Source: Breviolum minutum Mf 1.05b.01 (Eukaryota; Sar; Dinophyceae; Suessiales; Symbiodiniaceae). Taken from it: 64,000 nt of DNA. Under the pieces are notes generated by a model. The model did no database searches. It was given only the letters and a program-made list of their open reading frames with translations, and had not been told where the DNA came from. Each line of letters starts with the position of its first letter. Position 1 is the stretch's first letter. Shown piece after piece: positions 10,650-21,400 of the stretch. A program made the translations under genes and the position numbers. The stretch covers positions 124,001 to 188,000 of the forward strand of contig DF239132.1 of assembly GCA_000507305.1 (NCBI GenBank). Reading direction: 5' to 3'.

Positions 10650-10891
10650 TACACACCCTGGCAATGGATGGCCTCTAAGCGAATTTCCTTTAACAAAAAC
10701 AAAATCAAGTTCCATGTCGGTTCTCGGGGCTCTATGTTAGACAGTTGGACGGCCAAACATGCTATAGCATCAAACATTTGAACATGTTTCACATGTTTGT
10801 CTTCCAGTGCTGTAGGAACTTTAAAATTATACAAATAACTTAGAGTCTCATGGCTAACAACTCCAGGAATGATGATGAAGGAAACGTCCAC
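10650..10891 (-). CDS. Exon, unknown protein
   Basis: A long open minus frame reads DVSFIIIPGVVSHETLSYLY, then NFKVPTALEDKHVKHVQMFD, AIACLAVQLSNIEPREPTWN and LILFLLKEIRLEAI. It is strongly protein-like throughout, with alternating helix and strand character. It stops at 10649, though the real donor may be earlier. An overlapping minus frame at 10440-10715 is probably a shadow here. Confidence 0.55.
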
Positions 10892-10973
10892 ATGACCTTT
10901 CCACCGGCATCAAGTCTGCTGGAGTCACGTTTTCCTGATTTTTTTGAGGCCTGCGAACCAAGGATTCCACCTG

Positions 10974-11119
10974 CAAGGTGGGCCCTTTACGATGGTAATT
11001 TCTAAGTTAGGGTGATAACTTTATAACTTTCTAACCCTAGTTACCCAGTAATAAGGCCGCTTATAGGGTTTATAGATGTTTATAGCCATATTTAGAACTG
11101 GTAGGGGCCCAACTTTGTA
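10974..11119. repeat. MITE family A copy
   Basis: CAAGGTGGGCCC at the left and GGGGCCCAACTTTGTA at the right, with two inner ATAAGG and TATAGG phrases. Non-coding. Confidence 0.8.
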
Positions 11120-11204
11120 TTGAATCAAACCACTTTTTACTTTTCTTTCGGTCTGACTGGAGACAACCACAATTTCTTTTCGCAAACCAGGAAAAAAACC
11201 AGCA

Positions 11205-11290
11205 ACTTATCACGAAATCAAATTCTGTGTGCCGCGACACTGCTTCGAGCTGGGCTTCCAGATTGATTTCAAGGACTCTATGGCTTAGTA
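11205..11290 (-). CDS. Candidate short exon
   Basis: The minus frame reads LSHRVLEINLEAQLEAVSRH and then TEFDF, ending at a possible GTGATA donor. An amphipathic-helix type peptide. Acceptor uncertain. Confidence 0.4.
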
Positions 11291-11653
11291 GATTCGACCA
11301 TGAACCAAGATGTTTAATGTTTTGGAATGAATATGTTCAAAGAAACATGAAACAAGCCCACTGAGTTTCTGAAACACTATAATATATAATTGTTTCGATT
11401 TTTTCAAGTGAAATCACATTTGGTTACCCAAAATGATTCTGAAGGAATGGGCAAACTGTTAACCTTCAAGTACCTGATATGTTGAGCCGAACTTGCGCAA
11501 AACAACAACAAGCCTATCCTGTAAATTCAGAAATCAGGTCTCCAATTTTGGTGCGAAACCAAAAGCACTACAGGATGTTGAAACCACCACCTATCTGACT
11601 ATCGTTCTGTCGTGCTGTCATGTTTCATCACATAGGAGGCTCAAAAAAATCAC

Positions 11654-11700
11654 CCTCGCAGCAGTTTGCTTCAGCTGCTTCACCGAGGTCCCAACATGTC
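11654..11700 (-). CDS. Candidate micro-exon
   Basis: An acceptor CCTTGCAG precedes 11700. Two bases plus 15 codons (HVGTSVKQLKQTAAR) end at a GTGATT donor. Both splice signals are good, but the exon is only 47 bases. Confidence 0.4.
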
Positions 11701-11719
11701 CTGCAAGGTCAGGGGATTG

Positions 11720-13090
11720 GGTGAAGTATACCGGGTCTATACATTCACCCTCCAAAAAAAGAAACAAAAAAAACGCATGGAACTTCGGAAAGTGAGTTGG
11801 AAAAAATGGGGTTTTGCTGAAGCTTCATTTTTGGTGTTTGTTTTTGATACTATAAAATGCATGATGTGAGGTTGCTATGTTCATGAGAGAGGCCTAGGGC
11901 CCAGTTGATACTGCCCAATTTGTGTTGGACCAAGAAAAACATGTTCGACCAGTTAACAATGTTGAGCCAAACCGATCATCTCTAGCTATATGGTCCCCCT
12001 TAAGCATCGCAATAAACATCAAAAAAATAGGTGGAACAAACATTCAAAGCAGCCAACCGGGCTAGTTAAAATCACCTAGAAAAGGGACATGTGGAAAAAA
12101 ACAATGGATTGTTTTCCTGGACTTTTCTGATTCCGGTTCTGATAATCAAAGACTTGGCCTAGAGAAATCATTACAAGTCACCCCATTGAGCTCACATGAC
12201 GGTTTTATGGACAATGAATGAACATACAAAAAGACAACTCTCCATCCAAAGAGATTTGAAACAGAAAAGATGAACGCCAAGTCATTGGAATCATAGCAAC
12301 CGAAAATACAGGGTCTCATTTCCATACATATTTCTCCCAGACTCTATGACCACTCATTGATTGTGTCTTGAAACTTCGTCTTTTGACTCAAAATTATCCC
12401 AGATATAGACTAAAGGTTGCTACACGTCAAAAGATTTTGCAAGATTCTTATCCCATTTAAACATCCAAAGATCTTGCAAGGACCTGTTGGGGCCTCAACA
12501 AAAAAAACAATGGTATCTCACGCGGTTAAAAAAATACCATTTCTGGCCAATGCGCGAAATGCTAGGCGTCCTCAACGTTTTTGGTTCGAACCCAACTTCC
12601 CCAAGGAAAGGTGTTTTTTTTGGACACCATCGGGGTAATAGCTACGTAAACCCAGTGGGTCAAAAAATGAGATTTAACTGGATGGGAAATCAACAAGCTA
12701 CAAGCAAAATACCTTGACATATCCTATAGCACCCGAAGGAAAAAAATCCTTAGGAAAAAACAACCACATCCTTATCGGGAAAATATATGTTCACCCTTTC
12801 TAGGTGTAAACAACCACATCCTTATTTGAGATCCAACTTGAATATAGCCTCTGGTAAACTAACAGGTCGCTGGCTGGAATATCCCCCATTTTCAAGGGGA
12901 AATACATCATCTTCATTCAGGGTCCATTTTTCAGCCAGCGAGATGTTAGTTTACACCCCCGAAATTTCACATAACCACTGGAAATCAATGGTTAGAAGAT
13001 GCATTTCCTTTTGGGGCCCGGCCTATTTTCAGGGGCGAACTGTTAAACTTCGGGAGGGTACCCGTGTGTAATCGTCACCCCAAAAAAAAC
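11720..13090. other. Stretch with no confident exon
   Basis: Weak open frames at 12417-12717 on both strands are not convincing. A family D element lies at 12852-12955. Confidence 0.45.
12852..12955. repeat. MITE family D copy
   Basis: Inverted ends TGGTAAACTAACAGGTCGC and TCAGCCAGCGAGATGTTAG enclose CCATTTTCAAGGGG and CATCATCTTC. Related copies: 43598-43697 (best preserved), 29503-29603, and a diverged one at about 27960-28060. Confidence 0.85.
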
Positions 13091-13094
13091 ACAA

Positions 13095-13215
13095 TCCCCC
13101 CTTGACAGCCTCACCAGTCGCCGGTGGATCTGGTCGTTTCAAGTGGGTCAAGGTCAGCCTAGCAGCGTGTGTTTCTAAGCATCCAAGCAGGCTGGGGGGG
13201 TTGTGAGCTTGGTCA
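13095..13215 (-). CDS. Candidate exon
   Basis: A GC-rich block whose minus frame reads SLLGCLETHAARLTLTHLKR and then PDPPATGEAVKGGL. Coding-like, but without a firm acceptor. Confidence 0.45.
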
Positions 13216-13248
13216 CCAACCCCTCCATGTTATAAGTCAAATATTCTG

Positions 13249-13353
13249 GTTGGTGGTTTTTTTTTCCGAACCCATCTGAAAAAATATAAGTCGAAATGGA
13301 ATCATCTTCCCGAAATAAGTGGCGAACATTTAAAAAACATGAAACCACCAACT
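13249..13353. repeat. MITE family B copy
   Basis: Ends GGTTGGTGGTTT and AAACCACCAACT are inverted. Core ATGGAATCATCTTCCCG matches the other B copies. Confidence 0.8.
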
Positions 13354-13444
13354 AGATTTGTTGAACAACTTCAGATACCAACCATACTTCAATTCACACT
13401 TAGCAAAACGTCATTGGTTTGTACCAACATGGTTTTTCTATTTT

Positions 13445-13600
13445 CAGCCATGCTGATGTTGGGGAACGGAACCCGGTTTCTCGGCAGGTGGGTTGATAAT
13501 TTTGATTGGCACGTGTTCTATAAGCATCCGGCATCCTCCAAAAAAATCCCACAGACTCGACCCTAAAGACCCAACATCAAACAGCAAACAGGAAGATGTA
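13445..13600 (-). CDS. Candidate exon
   Basis: The minus frame reads SSCLLFDVGSLGSSLWDFF, then GGCRMLIEHVPIKIINPP and AEKPGSVPQHQ. Protein-like, with Gly/Ser turns and a Pro-rich end. Family unknown. Confidence 0.45.
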
Positions 13601-13929
13601 TTTCCGGTACTTAAGTATAGAGCAAATTTCATCTACATCGAAAGTACCGCAAGATTCATGTGTCTGAAGGGGTTGGTAGCTTTTGGAGGGCTTACCAACA
13701 AAAAAAACCGTTGTTCGAAAAACACACGGCGTATTGAATGCCCACATTTGCGACAAACTCCTCGCATGATTGTTTCAACTGACATGCGTTTCTTTCAAGT
13801 CTCTTTCCTAGATATCCAAACTGTTTTTTTTACGCACTTGAAGAAAAGCATCCAAGAAACTATCTTGATAACATCTGGGGAAAACATGACCAATACGTAC
13901 AAACATTGTTTTATTCGTGTATAAAAAAC

Positions 13930-14165
13930 AATTTCGCGTGGGGTTCCCTTCTTCATAAGAACACGTTGTTTGCCGTCAGCTTTTAGCCAGAGATGAATAT
14001 TGCCCAGATCCCCTCCATTTTCTTGGATGATCCCAACAAAGATTGCGGATTCAATAATTTGGAAGAGGGTTGGGTGAAAAACTGCGTAACTTTGCACAGA
14101 ATCCATCCGATATACAAGGTTGAAACATGTTGAAACACTAGCATCCAACACGACATGAATCTCAA
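13930..14165 (-). CDS. Candidate exon
   Basis: The minus frame reads VVLDASVSTCFNLVYRMDSV, then VFHPTLFQIIESAIFVGI and IQENGGDLGNIHLWLKADGK, ending KKGTPREIVFYTR. Good globular composition over about 75 codons. A second minus frame is open over part of it. Confidence 0.5.
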
Positions 14166-14544
14166 AATGTTTCACATCAAAATTCGACGTGGACCACTAG
14201 GAACTTGGGGAATTATGGCAATCTTCAAATTCTGTATCTAAGGAACCCACCATCCTCAACTCCAGTTCACTCCACCTTTCAAATTGGTGAAAAATCAGCT
14301 GGGCTTCCCAACAAATTGAAATGGATCCCCATGAAATGGCGGATCCTCCTGGTTGTATTGGGCAAATTTAAAGAAAAAAACTACTGACGCCTGTCACGAA
14401 AGTTGAGGTCTGCCCAACGGACAGTTTCGAAATTGGTGGTGTGGAAATTCTTTACCGGGTAGAGAACCAACTGGCGTCAATCAATGTGTTGGTGTGGCCT
14501 GCTGGGGAAAACCAAACTTCAAGCATTCACAACTATCAACTCAC

Positions 14545-14730
14545 CACCCAAAGAATTTTTTGGGAATCAGGCAACCACTAAACGGTGCGCCATCGCCACT
14601 CCAACAACCACCACCCCAAGTTGGGAAATCACGGGTGTAGATGGTACGCAAACTATGCAAAGCCGTCTCGACCCATGACATCTTGTATGAATCCAAACCG
14701 AATACCCACCCGTTATCTTGGCTGGAAAAA
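14545..14730 (-). CDS. Candidate exon
   Basis: The minus frame reads DNGWVFGLDSYKMSWVETAL and then HSLRTIYTRDFPTWGGG. It is rich in Trp and Gly. The plus strand is also open in two frames, so this call is cautious. Confidence 0.4.
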
Positions 14731-14888
14731 ATCAACACAAATCATAATTTTGCATTCAGGGAAATCTCAGTTGCCCCCGTCCAGTCACTCACCCAAATGC
14801 CATTCAAATGTCCGGTAATGAGTAAATTAAGCTGAATTAATGCAAAACCATGAAAACTTTGATGCCACAATGACCCCAATACATTTCG

Positions 14889-15120
14889 CTACGCCGCGGG
14901 GGCTCCATGCTCATCTAACAATCTGATACGATTGAAGTTGTCAGGGTCCTCTTGTTGGAAAACATCAGCAGCAAAACCAGGCAAACACGCATGACATACA
15001 AAATTGTTATCTGCCGACATACCCCCAACACAATCACACACCAAAGAGATGTGGGTCACTAGCTGTAGTTTCTGAAAAATTTGTTGCCGCAGTCGAACAC
15101 GAAACAACATTAAAATCAGC
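14889..15120 (-). CDS. Candidate exon with Cys/Asp-rich segment
   Basis: The minus frame reads QLVTHISLVCDCVGGMSADN, then NFVCHACLPGFAADVFQQED and PDNFNRIRLLDEHGAP. Strong protein-like composition. Stop at 14889. It lies downstream of the ADP-ribosylglycohydrolase gene on the same strand and may belong to the next gene of the block. Confidence 0.55.
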
Positions 15121-15203
15121 AAATCAAACAATCACACACATCGTGTTGCCATCATCTCCAATGCACACCAAAAATCAAATCGTGTTTTTCTGAATCCCTT
15201 ATT

Positions 15204-15527
15204 TTAAAACAGGGAGTGTAAAAGGAATTTCCCACCAATGGGCCATTCAAAGGTTGTCATATTCAGAAAACTGCCTACATCACCGGAACCCCCCTTACCG
15301 GTCCTCTGATTCGCCCTGGCTGGAGGGTTCATTGCCACAAACCGGGGACAAACACATGAGACACGGGTATATTGGTGTTGAGAACGGCTCTTCAAGGACC
15401 GTAGTCGCAGTAAATTCTTCACATTCATGTAATAGCAAGGCCTCCGCTTGTGGAGAAAAATTTGAACGACCCTAACAGCACAACATCTTGATTCAAATAT
15501 ATAAAGAGACAGTGTTGTCGATACCAC
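15204..15527 (-). CDS. Weak candidate coding region
   Basis: The minus frame includes TRVSCVCPRFVAMNPPARAN and QRTGKGGSGDVGSF. The plus strand at 15254-15475 is equally open. The GC content is above that of the flanks, but no splice signals decide the strand. Confidence 0.3.
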   Translation of the reverse strand: MVSTTLSLYIFESRCCAVRVVQIFLHKRRPCYYMNVKNLLRLRSLKSRSQHQYTRVSCVCPRFVAMNPPARANQRTGKGGSGDVGSFLNMTTFEWPIGGKFLLHSLF

Positions 15528-15604
15528 ACTTGCAACAAATTATTTAGATCAAAATGCTTCCCGATCTGTAACTTTATAAGTCGGATTGGGGCATTTGGCT
15601 GCGC

Positions 15605-15800
15605 CACCTGAACAAATCGAGCCGCCTTGTCATTTTCCCAAGCGGCCATGCTAGTTATAAAAAACTCATGTCGGTGGCAACAAACAGTGTGCACACAAAA
15701 ATCACCTGAACAAATCGAGCCGCCTTGTCATTTTCCCAAGCGGCCATGCTAGTTATAAAAAACTCATGTCGGTGGCAACAAACAGTCTGCACACAGCGGT
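15605..15800. repeat. 98-bp tandem duplication containing an exon-like segment
   Basis: Two copies (15605-15702 and 15703-15800) are identical over about 92 bases except for one G/C change. On the minus strand each encodes TVCCHRHEFFITSMAAWEND and then KAARFVQ, followed by a GTG donor. The change turns the acceptor GTGCAG of the upstream copy into GTGCAC in the downstream copy. Confidence 0.9.
15703..15794 (-). CDS. Exon in duplicated segment
   Basis: The upstream copy keeps acceptor TGTGCAG, then reads TVCCHRHEFFITSMAAW and ENDKAARFVQ, ending at CAG followed by GTGATT. The downstream copy lacks the acceptor AG. Its frame continues past the donor into VAQPNAPIRLIKLQIGKHF down to 15425. Which copy is used is not clear. 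Family unknown. Confidence 0.45.
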
Positions 15801-15866
15801 CTGTCCGGCCTACATATCTTGGCCACCATCTTCAATCCAAATTTGGGCGGTCCTCATGCTCTGGCG

Positions 15867-18332
15867 CTATGTGGCCACAGCTGCTGCGAAAGCTTCTATT
15901 TCATTCCGGATCTCATCGTGTTGTCGAAGGCCGACAATCCATTCGTGTGGAATGCCACGCACGCCGTGCGCTGCGCCACTCAAAGCGCCCAGCACGGCAC
16001 CACGATGCACGCATTCTCCTCCAACATTGGCTTGCGCCAGCATCAAGTCCTTCAGTGGGGATGGTTGATATGTCGGAGGCGGCATCGCTTTCGTAGAGCT
16101 TATGCATATATGTCTTACTTACTGTAGATTTCTTTTGGCCAAACCTTTGGGAAAGATATTTGGCAGAAGCCCATGCATACACAGGGTACCGTGCAAAATC
16201 ACCAAATCGCATACCAATGTTGTTCCGAATCTTGCAGCGCATTGCCACGTGTCCTTGAAAGAATCAGAATATCGGAAAAGATAGTGCAAGATGCTGGGAA
16301 AGCATTCCTGTCAATCCAGGACATTTTCAAGCCACCCACCTGCAGCCACCTTGCTACTATATTTTTCATGGCCCCAAAACATAGCAACCAATCAACTGAA
16401 GAATGAACTTGAGTTTCGACTGGCTTCACGATGGAAAAGTGAAACGGACATGCATACGGACATCTGGCAAAACTCACAAAACAGGACAATACACAAACAA
16501 AACCAAAACAACAAACATAAACCAAAGCAAACAAAGCCACAAAGCAACAAAGCAACACAAAACAAAACAACGCAAAACAAACAAACAAACAAACAAACAA
16601 ACAAACAAACAAACAAAGAAACAAACAAACAAACAAACAAACAAACAAACAAACAAGCAAGCAAGCAAGCAAGCAAGCAAACAAACAAACAAACAAACAA
16701 AACAAAACAAAACAAAACACAACACAACAAAACAAAACAAAACAAAACAAAACAAACAAACAAACAAGCAGCAAAAGCAAATTATTCTCCCCAAATCCTC
16801 CAAACTCGTGGATGCCATAGGGTCTTTCCGCCCTTCCAACATGTCTTCCAAACTTCCACATCCTGGTAGAAGCTCCGCGCTCAGCTGCTCCGCCAACATG
16901 CTCAGGTCCGGGAGAGGAGCGGTGAACAGCCAGCGGAATGATGCTGATAAAAGCGCCACAATCTTGCAAACCGTCGGGGTACACTTCCTGCAGAATTTCT
17001 TATGGTGTTTGGGAATAACAAGAAGACGAGGTTGCTATAAAACAATTCTAGTTTCTAGTCTCCGAGAAGAGACGCTTCCCGCTGGCCCTGTCCTAGTGCT
17101 GGCTATACACTCAGCAATCCTTGGAAATGAGTGGCGACAAGCATTGCGAAGCGGGGTTTCCCAGCAGAAAATCCAAAAAATGCAATCACTTTGGCGAGGG
17201 TCTGTTTCTGAGATTCTTCCCAGGGCAGCTGACAGGCTGCGAGGATCGTTGGAAGGTGGCTGCTCAATACATCCATGGTGTCTGACTCACCCCCTCCACA
17301 TTGGTCCAAGGGCCATCCCCCTTCCAAGCGACTATAGAAAGTGCGGTGGTAAAGGCTGACCTCCGGACTTTGCGCAGCCCGGTGGCGCCCCGAAACCGGA
17401 TTAGCAAACAGGGTGAGGCTTCCTGCATGAATCTGCCTGATAGGGTTTGAATAGATGTACAAATAAAAAACGAATATACAAAGCTACATATGTACATACT
17501 GCACAAAATGCATTCGCTGTAGATCTGTCAAAGGAACACAAAGGAACCCTGTCAACAACTGAAGGCTTGGGTTTTGTGTCTGTTTCCCTGCTGCAAAGGT
17601 ACCCAAGTATCCCCATGTGACCCCTCTTCCATGAATTTCATATAGTCGTCCCGGAGCTTCATAGGGTCCACTACGCCCCCTCCAGCTGCCGCAATTCCAC
17701 GGAGGTGCAAACGTATCATGTGACTTCCAATGTAATGTCACCAGCATCCAGGCCGCGGTGGTAATGAAAGCCCATCATCGGATTCCTGTGGCATTGTCTG
17801 GCTTACAAGAGGTTGAAATTTGGCCCAACAAAACTCAACGCGTCATCTCAGCAACCGAACAACTTCGTGACCCAAGGCTCTTGTCATCCACACAGCGCCA
17901 GAACTTCGATCGACCATGATCAATCCGGGCTGGCAGCACTTCATCCTTCATGAAACTTCCTGCAACGGAAAGTTTTAAAACAAACTTGGCATAGATGAAA
18001 CTTGAAAACCCCTACATGTGCCTGACGAGACATGGTAGCCTTCTTCCTAACATCGGCCTGCATGGCGCAAACTCCAAACACCTAGGACCTGGTATACCTG
18101 TCCACAAAAATTTTCTGCGGCGCCCCAATCCTGCCAGTTCGTGCTTCGGCTTCACATATCCTGGTAAAGGCCCCCCATAGTCGCGTTTGATCTGTCGCGG
18201 GCCGCCATAGTACCAACAAACAGGCATACCCAGGGCATCACCGCAGAAGGCACCCCACAAAGCACCACGCACGCGGTCAATGGCCAAGGAAATCGGCGAG
18301 TGAAGCGCTGGCAAGTCCAGGATGCTAGGGAC
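15867..18332 (-). CDS. ADP-ribosylglycohydrolase family protein, seven exons
   Basis: Hydrolases of this family release ADP-ribose from proteins or other acceptors with two metal ions. Exons by inference: 18131-18332, 17899-17959, 17603-17785, 17190-17360, about 16800-16962, 16215-16307 and 15867-16049. The first has DRVRGALWGAFCGDALGMP, the family's N-terminal metal site (GDALG), followed by KRDYGG and YVKPKH. Exon 3 has FHYHRGLDAGDITLEV and GSHGDTW. The last two carry ANVGGECVHRGAVLGALSG, which matches the family's N-x-GG-x2-x-HRGA core, and IPHEWIVGL. Phases agree if the first donor is GA and the second GC. Exon 3 has one base missing at about 17714, just before an in-frame TGA, so the copy is either disrupted or carries a sequencing error. 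No start codon was found; the first exon follows an acceptor CTGTAG. Confidence 0.85.
16568..16768. repeat. (AAAC)n/(AAGC)n microsatellite in an ADP-ribosylglycohydrolase intron
   Basis: About 200 bases of AAAC units with an internal AAGC block and AAAAC variants. It lies between the fifth and sixth exons. Long Thr/Asn/Lys/Gln frames on plus and Phe/Cys/Leu/Val frames on minus over this tract are artefacts. Confidence 0.95.
17710..17720 (-). other. One-base frameshift in ADP-ribosylglycohydrolase exon 3
   Basis: On the minus strand GACATTACATTGGAAGTC is followed by ACATGATACGT. The conserved alignment TLEV-x-MIRLHLRGIAAAGG needs one more base after AC. As written the frame meets TGA at once, yet downstream coding resumes cleanly (VDPMKLRDDYMKFMEEG). 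Confidence 0.75.
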
Positions 18333-18477
18333 CTACAGGTCAAACAAGCTTTGGACTGTAGGCTTGGAGAGCAACTTTTCTGTTTGGTGCTAATAAATTT
18401 TGAGTGCGAAAAAAAAACTCCACAGGTTGGCATCTGATGTGAACAGCAAAAATTCTCATCCTTTCTAGAAAATTCGC

Positions 18478-21400
18478 CTCATTCTCAAATTTCTTTGGCC
18501 ACAGCCGCAAGGGTTTCTCTTCGCGATGTCCGTCTGAAGGGTACCCCATCGGTTGCTGCAAGTAACGGATTCCATCATAGACCCTGTCCTGCCCAGCGAA
18601 ATGCACACTTGGACGCCTCTTACCTTTTGCCCCCAGACCAGCGAGCAAGACAAAGCAACTTGAAACTACTGTATATATTCTTACTGCGACGAAGAGCAAG
18701 TCCGGTACTTTTGCCACGGTACAGATCTATGGTTGGACTTGAATTTGAGAATCCAAATTGAAGGGAACTTATTGTTTGGGGTATCTTGTTATCTGAATTT
18801 CAAACTACCGTGGAGAAACATTTGAAAACATGCTATTTGTTCAGTGCATAGAGCAAAGGCAGGAACAACACGGATAACGTGAATTCTTTCAGAACATCAA
18901 ATACCAAAGCAAACAGCCAACCAAAATTCCATGGCCTGTCCGTCTGAAAACTTGAAAGGTACCTTTCTTCACAACAAAATGCGGCACATAAGAAAGCTTT
19001 TTCTGCAAAGCGGACACAAGTTTGGCCGTCGGCCGTGCAAACAGAGGCGATCACCACCACAACCTTGGCACCATCCCTTCTCTCGGTGGTGGGGACATAG
19101 GTCCAATTCAGTGAAGTGATCATTTTTTTGCGGCATGTCTCCATCAACAATCCATCGAACTTTCTTTCCAAGTTTTCTGGAGCAAACGCTGTGCCCATTG
19201 AATGGGGCCAAGACATGCACTATTCCCGTGGCAGGGTGTCGCCAGAACCATTTGCTGCTAATCTCATGCCCGCAATGTGAGCAGGTCAATCTGATACCAT
19301 TGTTCCGCATGGAAACGCTTGGCAGGTTCAGGATCTTCTGGCCTGGTTGGAACGTGCCACCAGCAGTTGTTGCCCAATCCTTTCTTGCGCCCCTGCGTTT
19401 TTCAGGTTTTGCCACCTGACTGTGAATAGCAGGTGGCCTGTCTGATGTTGAAACTAATGACTGCAGTGCTTGCCACTGTTTGGTCACCCTCTTGGTTGAA
19501 GCATCCAACCACCGAGGGACTGTTTTGATTAAGCCCTGGATGTACATCAAAGCAATCTCCACTGCAGCCCGTGTCACATCATCTGTCAAATCAAGATGGC
19601 TCAAAGCACGTATCAAGAGCCTCCTCAAGCGCAATTGCAAATTGGAGTTCTCAGAAGAACTTGAAGGATCTAGGCTTGGTTCTGCCTCTGTATCAACTAC
19701 ATGTCCATTTTCAGAAAACAGTGGAGCATGAAGCCAGCCAACACAACGACAAACCAATCTGCCAAGTGCATCACCATCGATTTCAGCTGCCGCCAGAAGT
19801 TGCTCCAATCTTTCTTCTGCCCTTGTGATCAGCTGCAGTCGTTCCTGCATGTCTGCATTGTGATATTCTCCAATGCTCCGCTGTAGTTTCCTACCAGGCC
19901 TGTCTTCCTTAGCCTCAGCGCCGCCAGAGTCCAAGTTTGACGCAAGCTGCATGCTGCCAGAGGCAGGCAAATCACCAAAGGCGCGGCCTTGACTTTCGCC
20001 CCTACTAGCTGCAAAAGTGAAAGATTCAAATCCTTCCGTTTCAAGAGCAGACTTGGTGACCTCCGCTTGCGGCAAATCCACGGGCACCACGTTACTGGCC
20101 TCGCTCCAGCCTAGAGTGTGATTGATAGAGAAGGATACCTGTTGGCTAACGCGTAAATATGGTGCCTTTTCAAACGAGAGATGCAAAAGTTTGCCACACG
20201 AGTCTTGGTATTGTAGACGGCCACCACCATAGTAGTTCAGCTGGCAAATTGTCCCCAAAGGCATGGCTCTGACACCGCAACAAGTCAGGATCGGGTGATT
20301 TTCAAACTTTCGAAAGCACTGTGAAGAACAGAAAATATTACTTTTGCTGGGAAAAGGAAAAGGGCTGCAGAGGGATTCCAGAGTTCCTTGACACTTCAGA
20401 ATGCGTAACAACATCATACAAAGTCCGCCTTGTGGCTATGAACAAGCAAATTGTCAGATTTGATTTGATTTTGTTTTCTGAAGTTTTGGGATACCTTCCA
20501 CTAAAGCCAACCGGATCCTTGGGGGGGTTTGGTGCCAGGACTTGCCAATCATCATCATGAAGAAACAAGATAGGTTGACGTTTTGGCACAGGTACCGTCA
20601 TTTTGTCAGAAATATTTGGTGGCCCAGCCACCTCCTCAGCAGAATGTTTAAGCCCAAAAATCAGGTGCATTCTGTCAGCAATTGTTCTGTATGAAATGAC
20701 TCTTTTGCAAAAAGCCTCACGCCGATCATATCCATGTTTGGTAAAAAACACCTACAAAACATCAACCAAACGCAGGTCAATATACCATACATAGACCTAC
20801 ATGGAAATTAAATATGAACCAGCCTGAACTCAAGCGCACCTATCAGTACCAACAATGGTTTCAGAAAAATCTCCGCACGGGAAACCCCATGTCCTGTCCA
20901 ACATGTGAGTGTCCATAGACGTGACCAGTCGCTTTGGCCTGTCGAATCTGCAAATCCAAATTGGAATCGCCTGCGACGCCCGGCGGCATCACATGATGGG
21001 CACCAGACTTGTTGAGTTCCGCGCGTGGCAAGAAATGAGAGAACGTCCACAAACAATGCCTGGTGTGGGAACAACCGGTGGATGCAATTGTGATGGAAGG
21101 AAAAATTGGATGGATGGATTTTCTATTGGAATTTCATGATGGCAAGGGTAACACCAGATTTCATGTTGACACCCCACTACTGAGCTTCCAAAAATTTGAC
21201 CACTTTTCTTCCATCGAGAAGCAACTCCCCTTGCTTCAGCTTCTGCGCTTGTAAGATCCGCGTCTCATTGAGCTTAAGGAAAAACTCTGCAATCTCAGGC
21301 TGTTGAGGATCATGAGCATCAGCACCTGGTAGTGTGGCGAGCAAAAAAATTGGTGGTTCTTTGAAAAATATGTTCCTGAAATTGAACTTCTTTTGGCAGT

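Noticed and set aside
11480-11490. Possible relic of the dinoflagellate spliced leader (TTGAGCC)
   Set aside because: Only a seven-base match; the rest of the leader is absent. The similar GTTGAGCCAAA near 11960 is also too short.
16199-17359. Very long frames on both strands (up to 318 codons) rich in Cys/Phe/Leu/Val or Thr/Lys/Asn/Gln
   Set aside because: Produced by the (AAAC)n/(AAGC)n microsatellite. Only the ADP-ribosylglycohydrolase exon parts at the edges are real, and in other frames.
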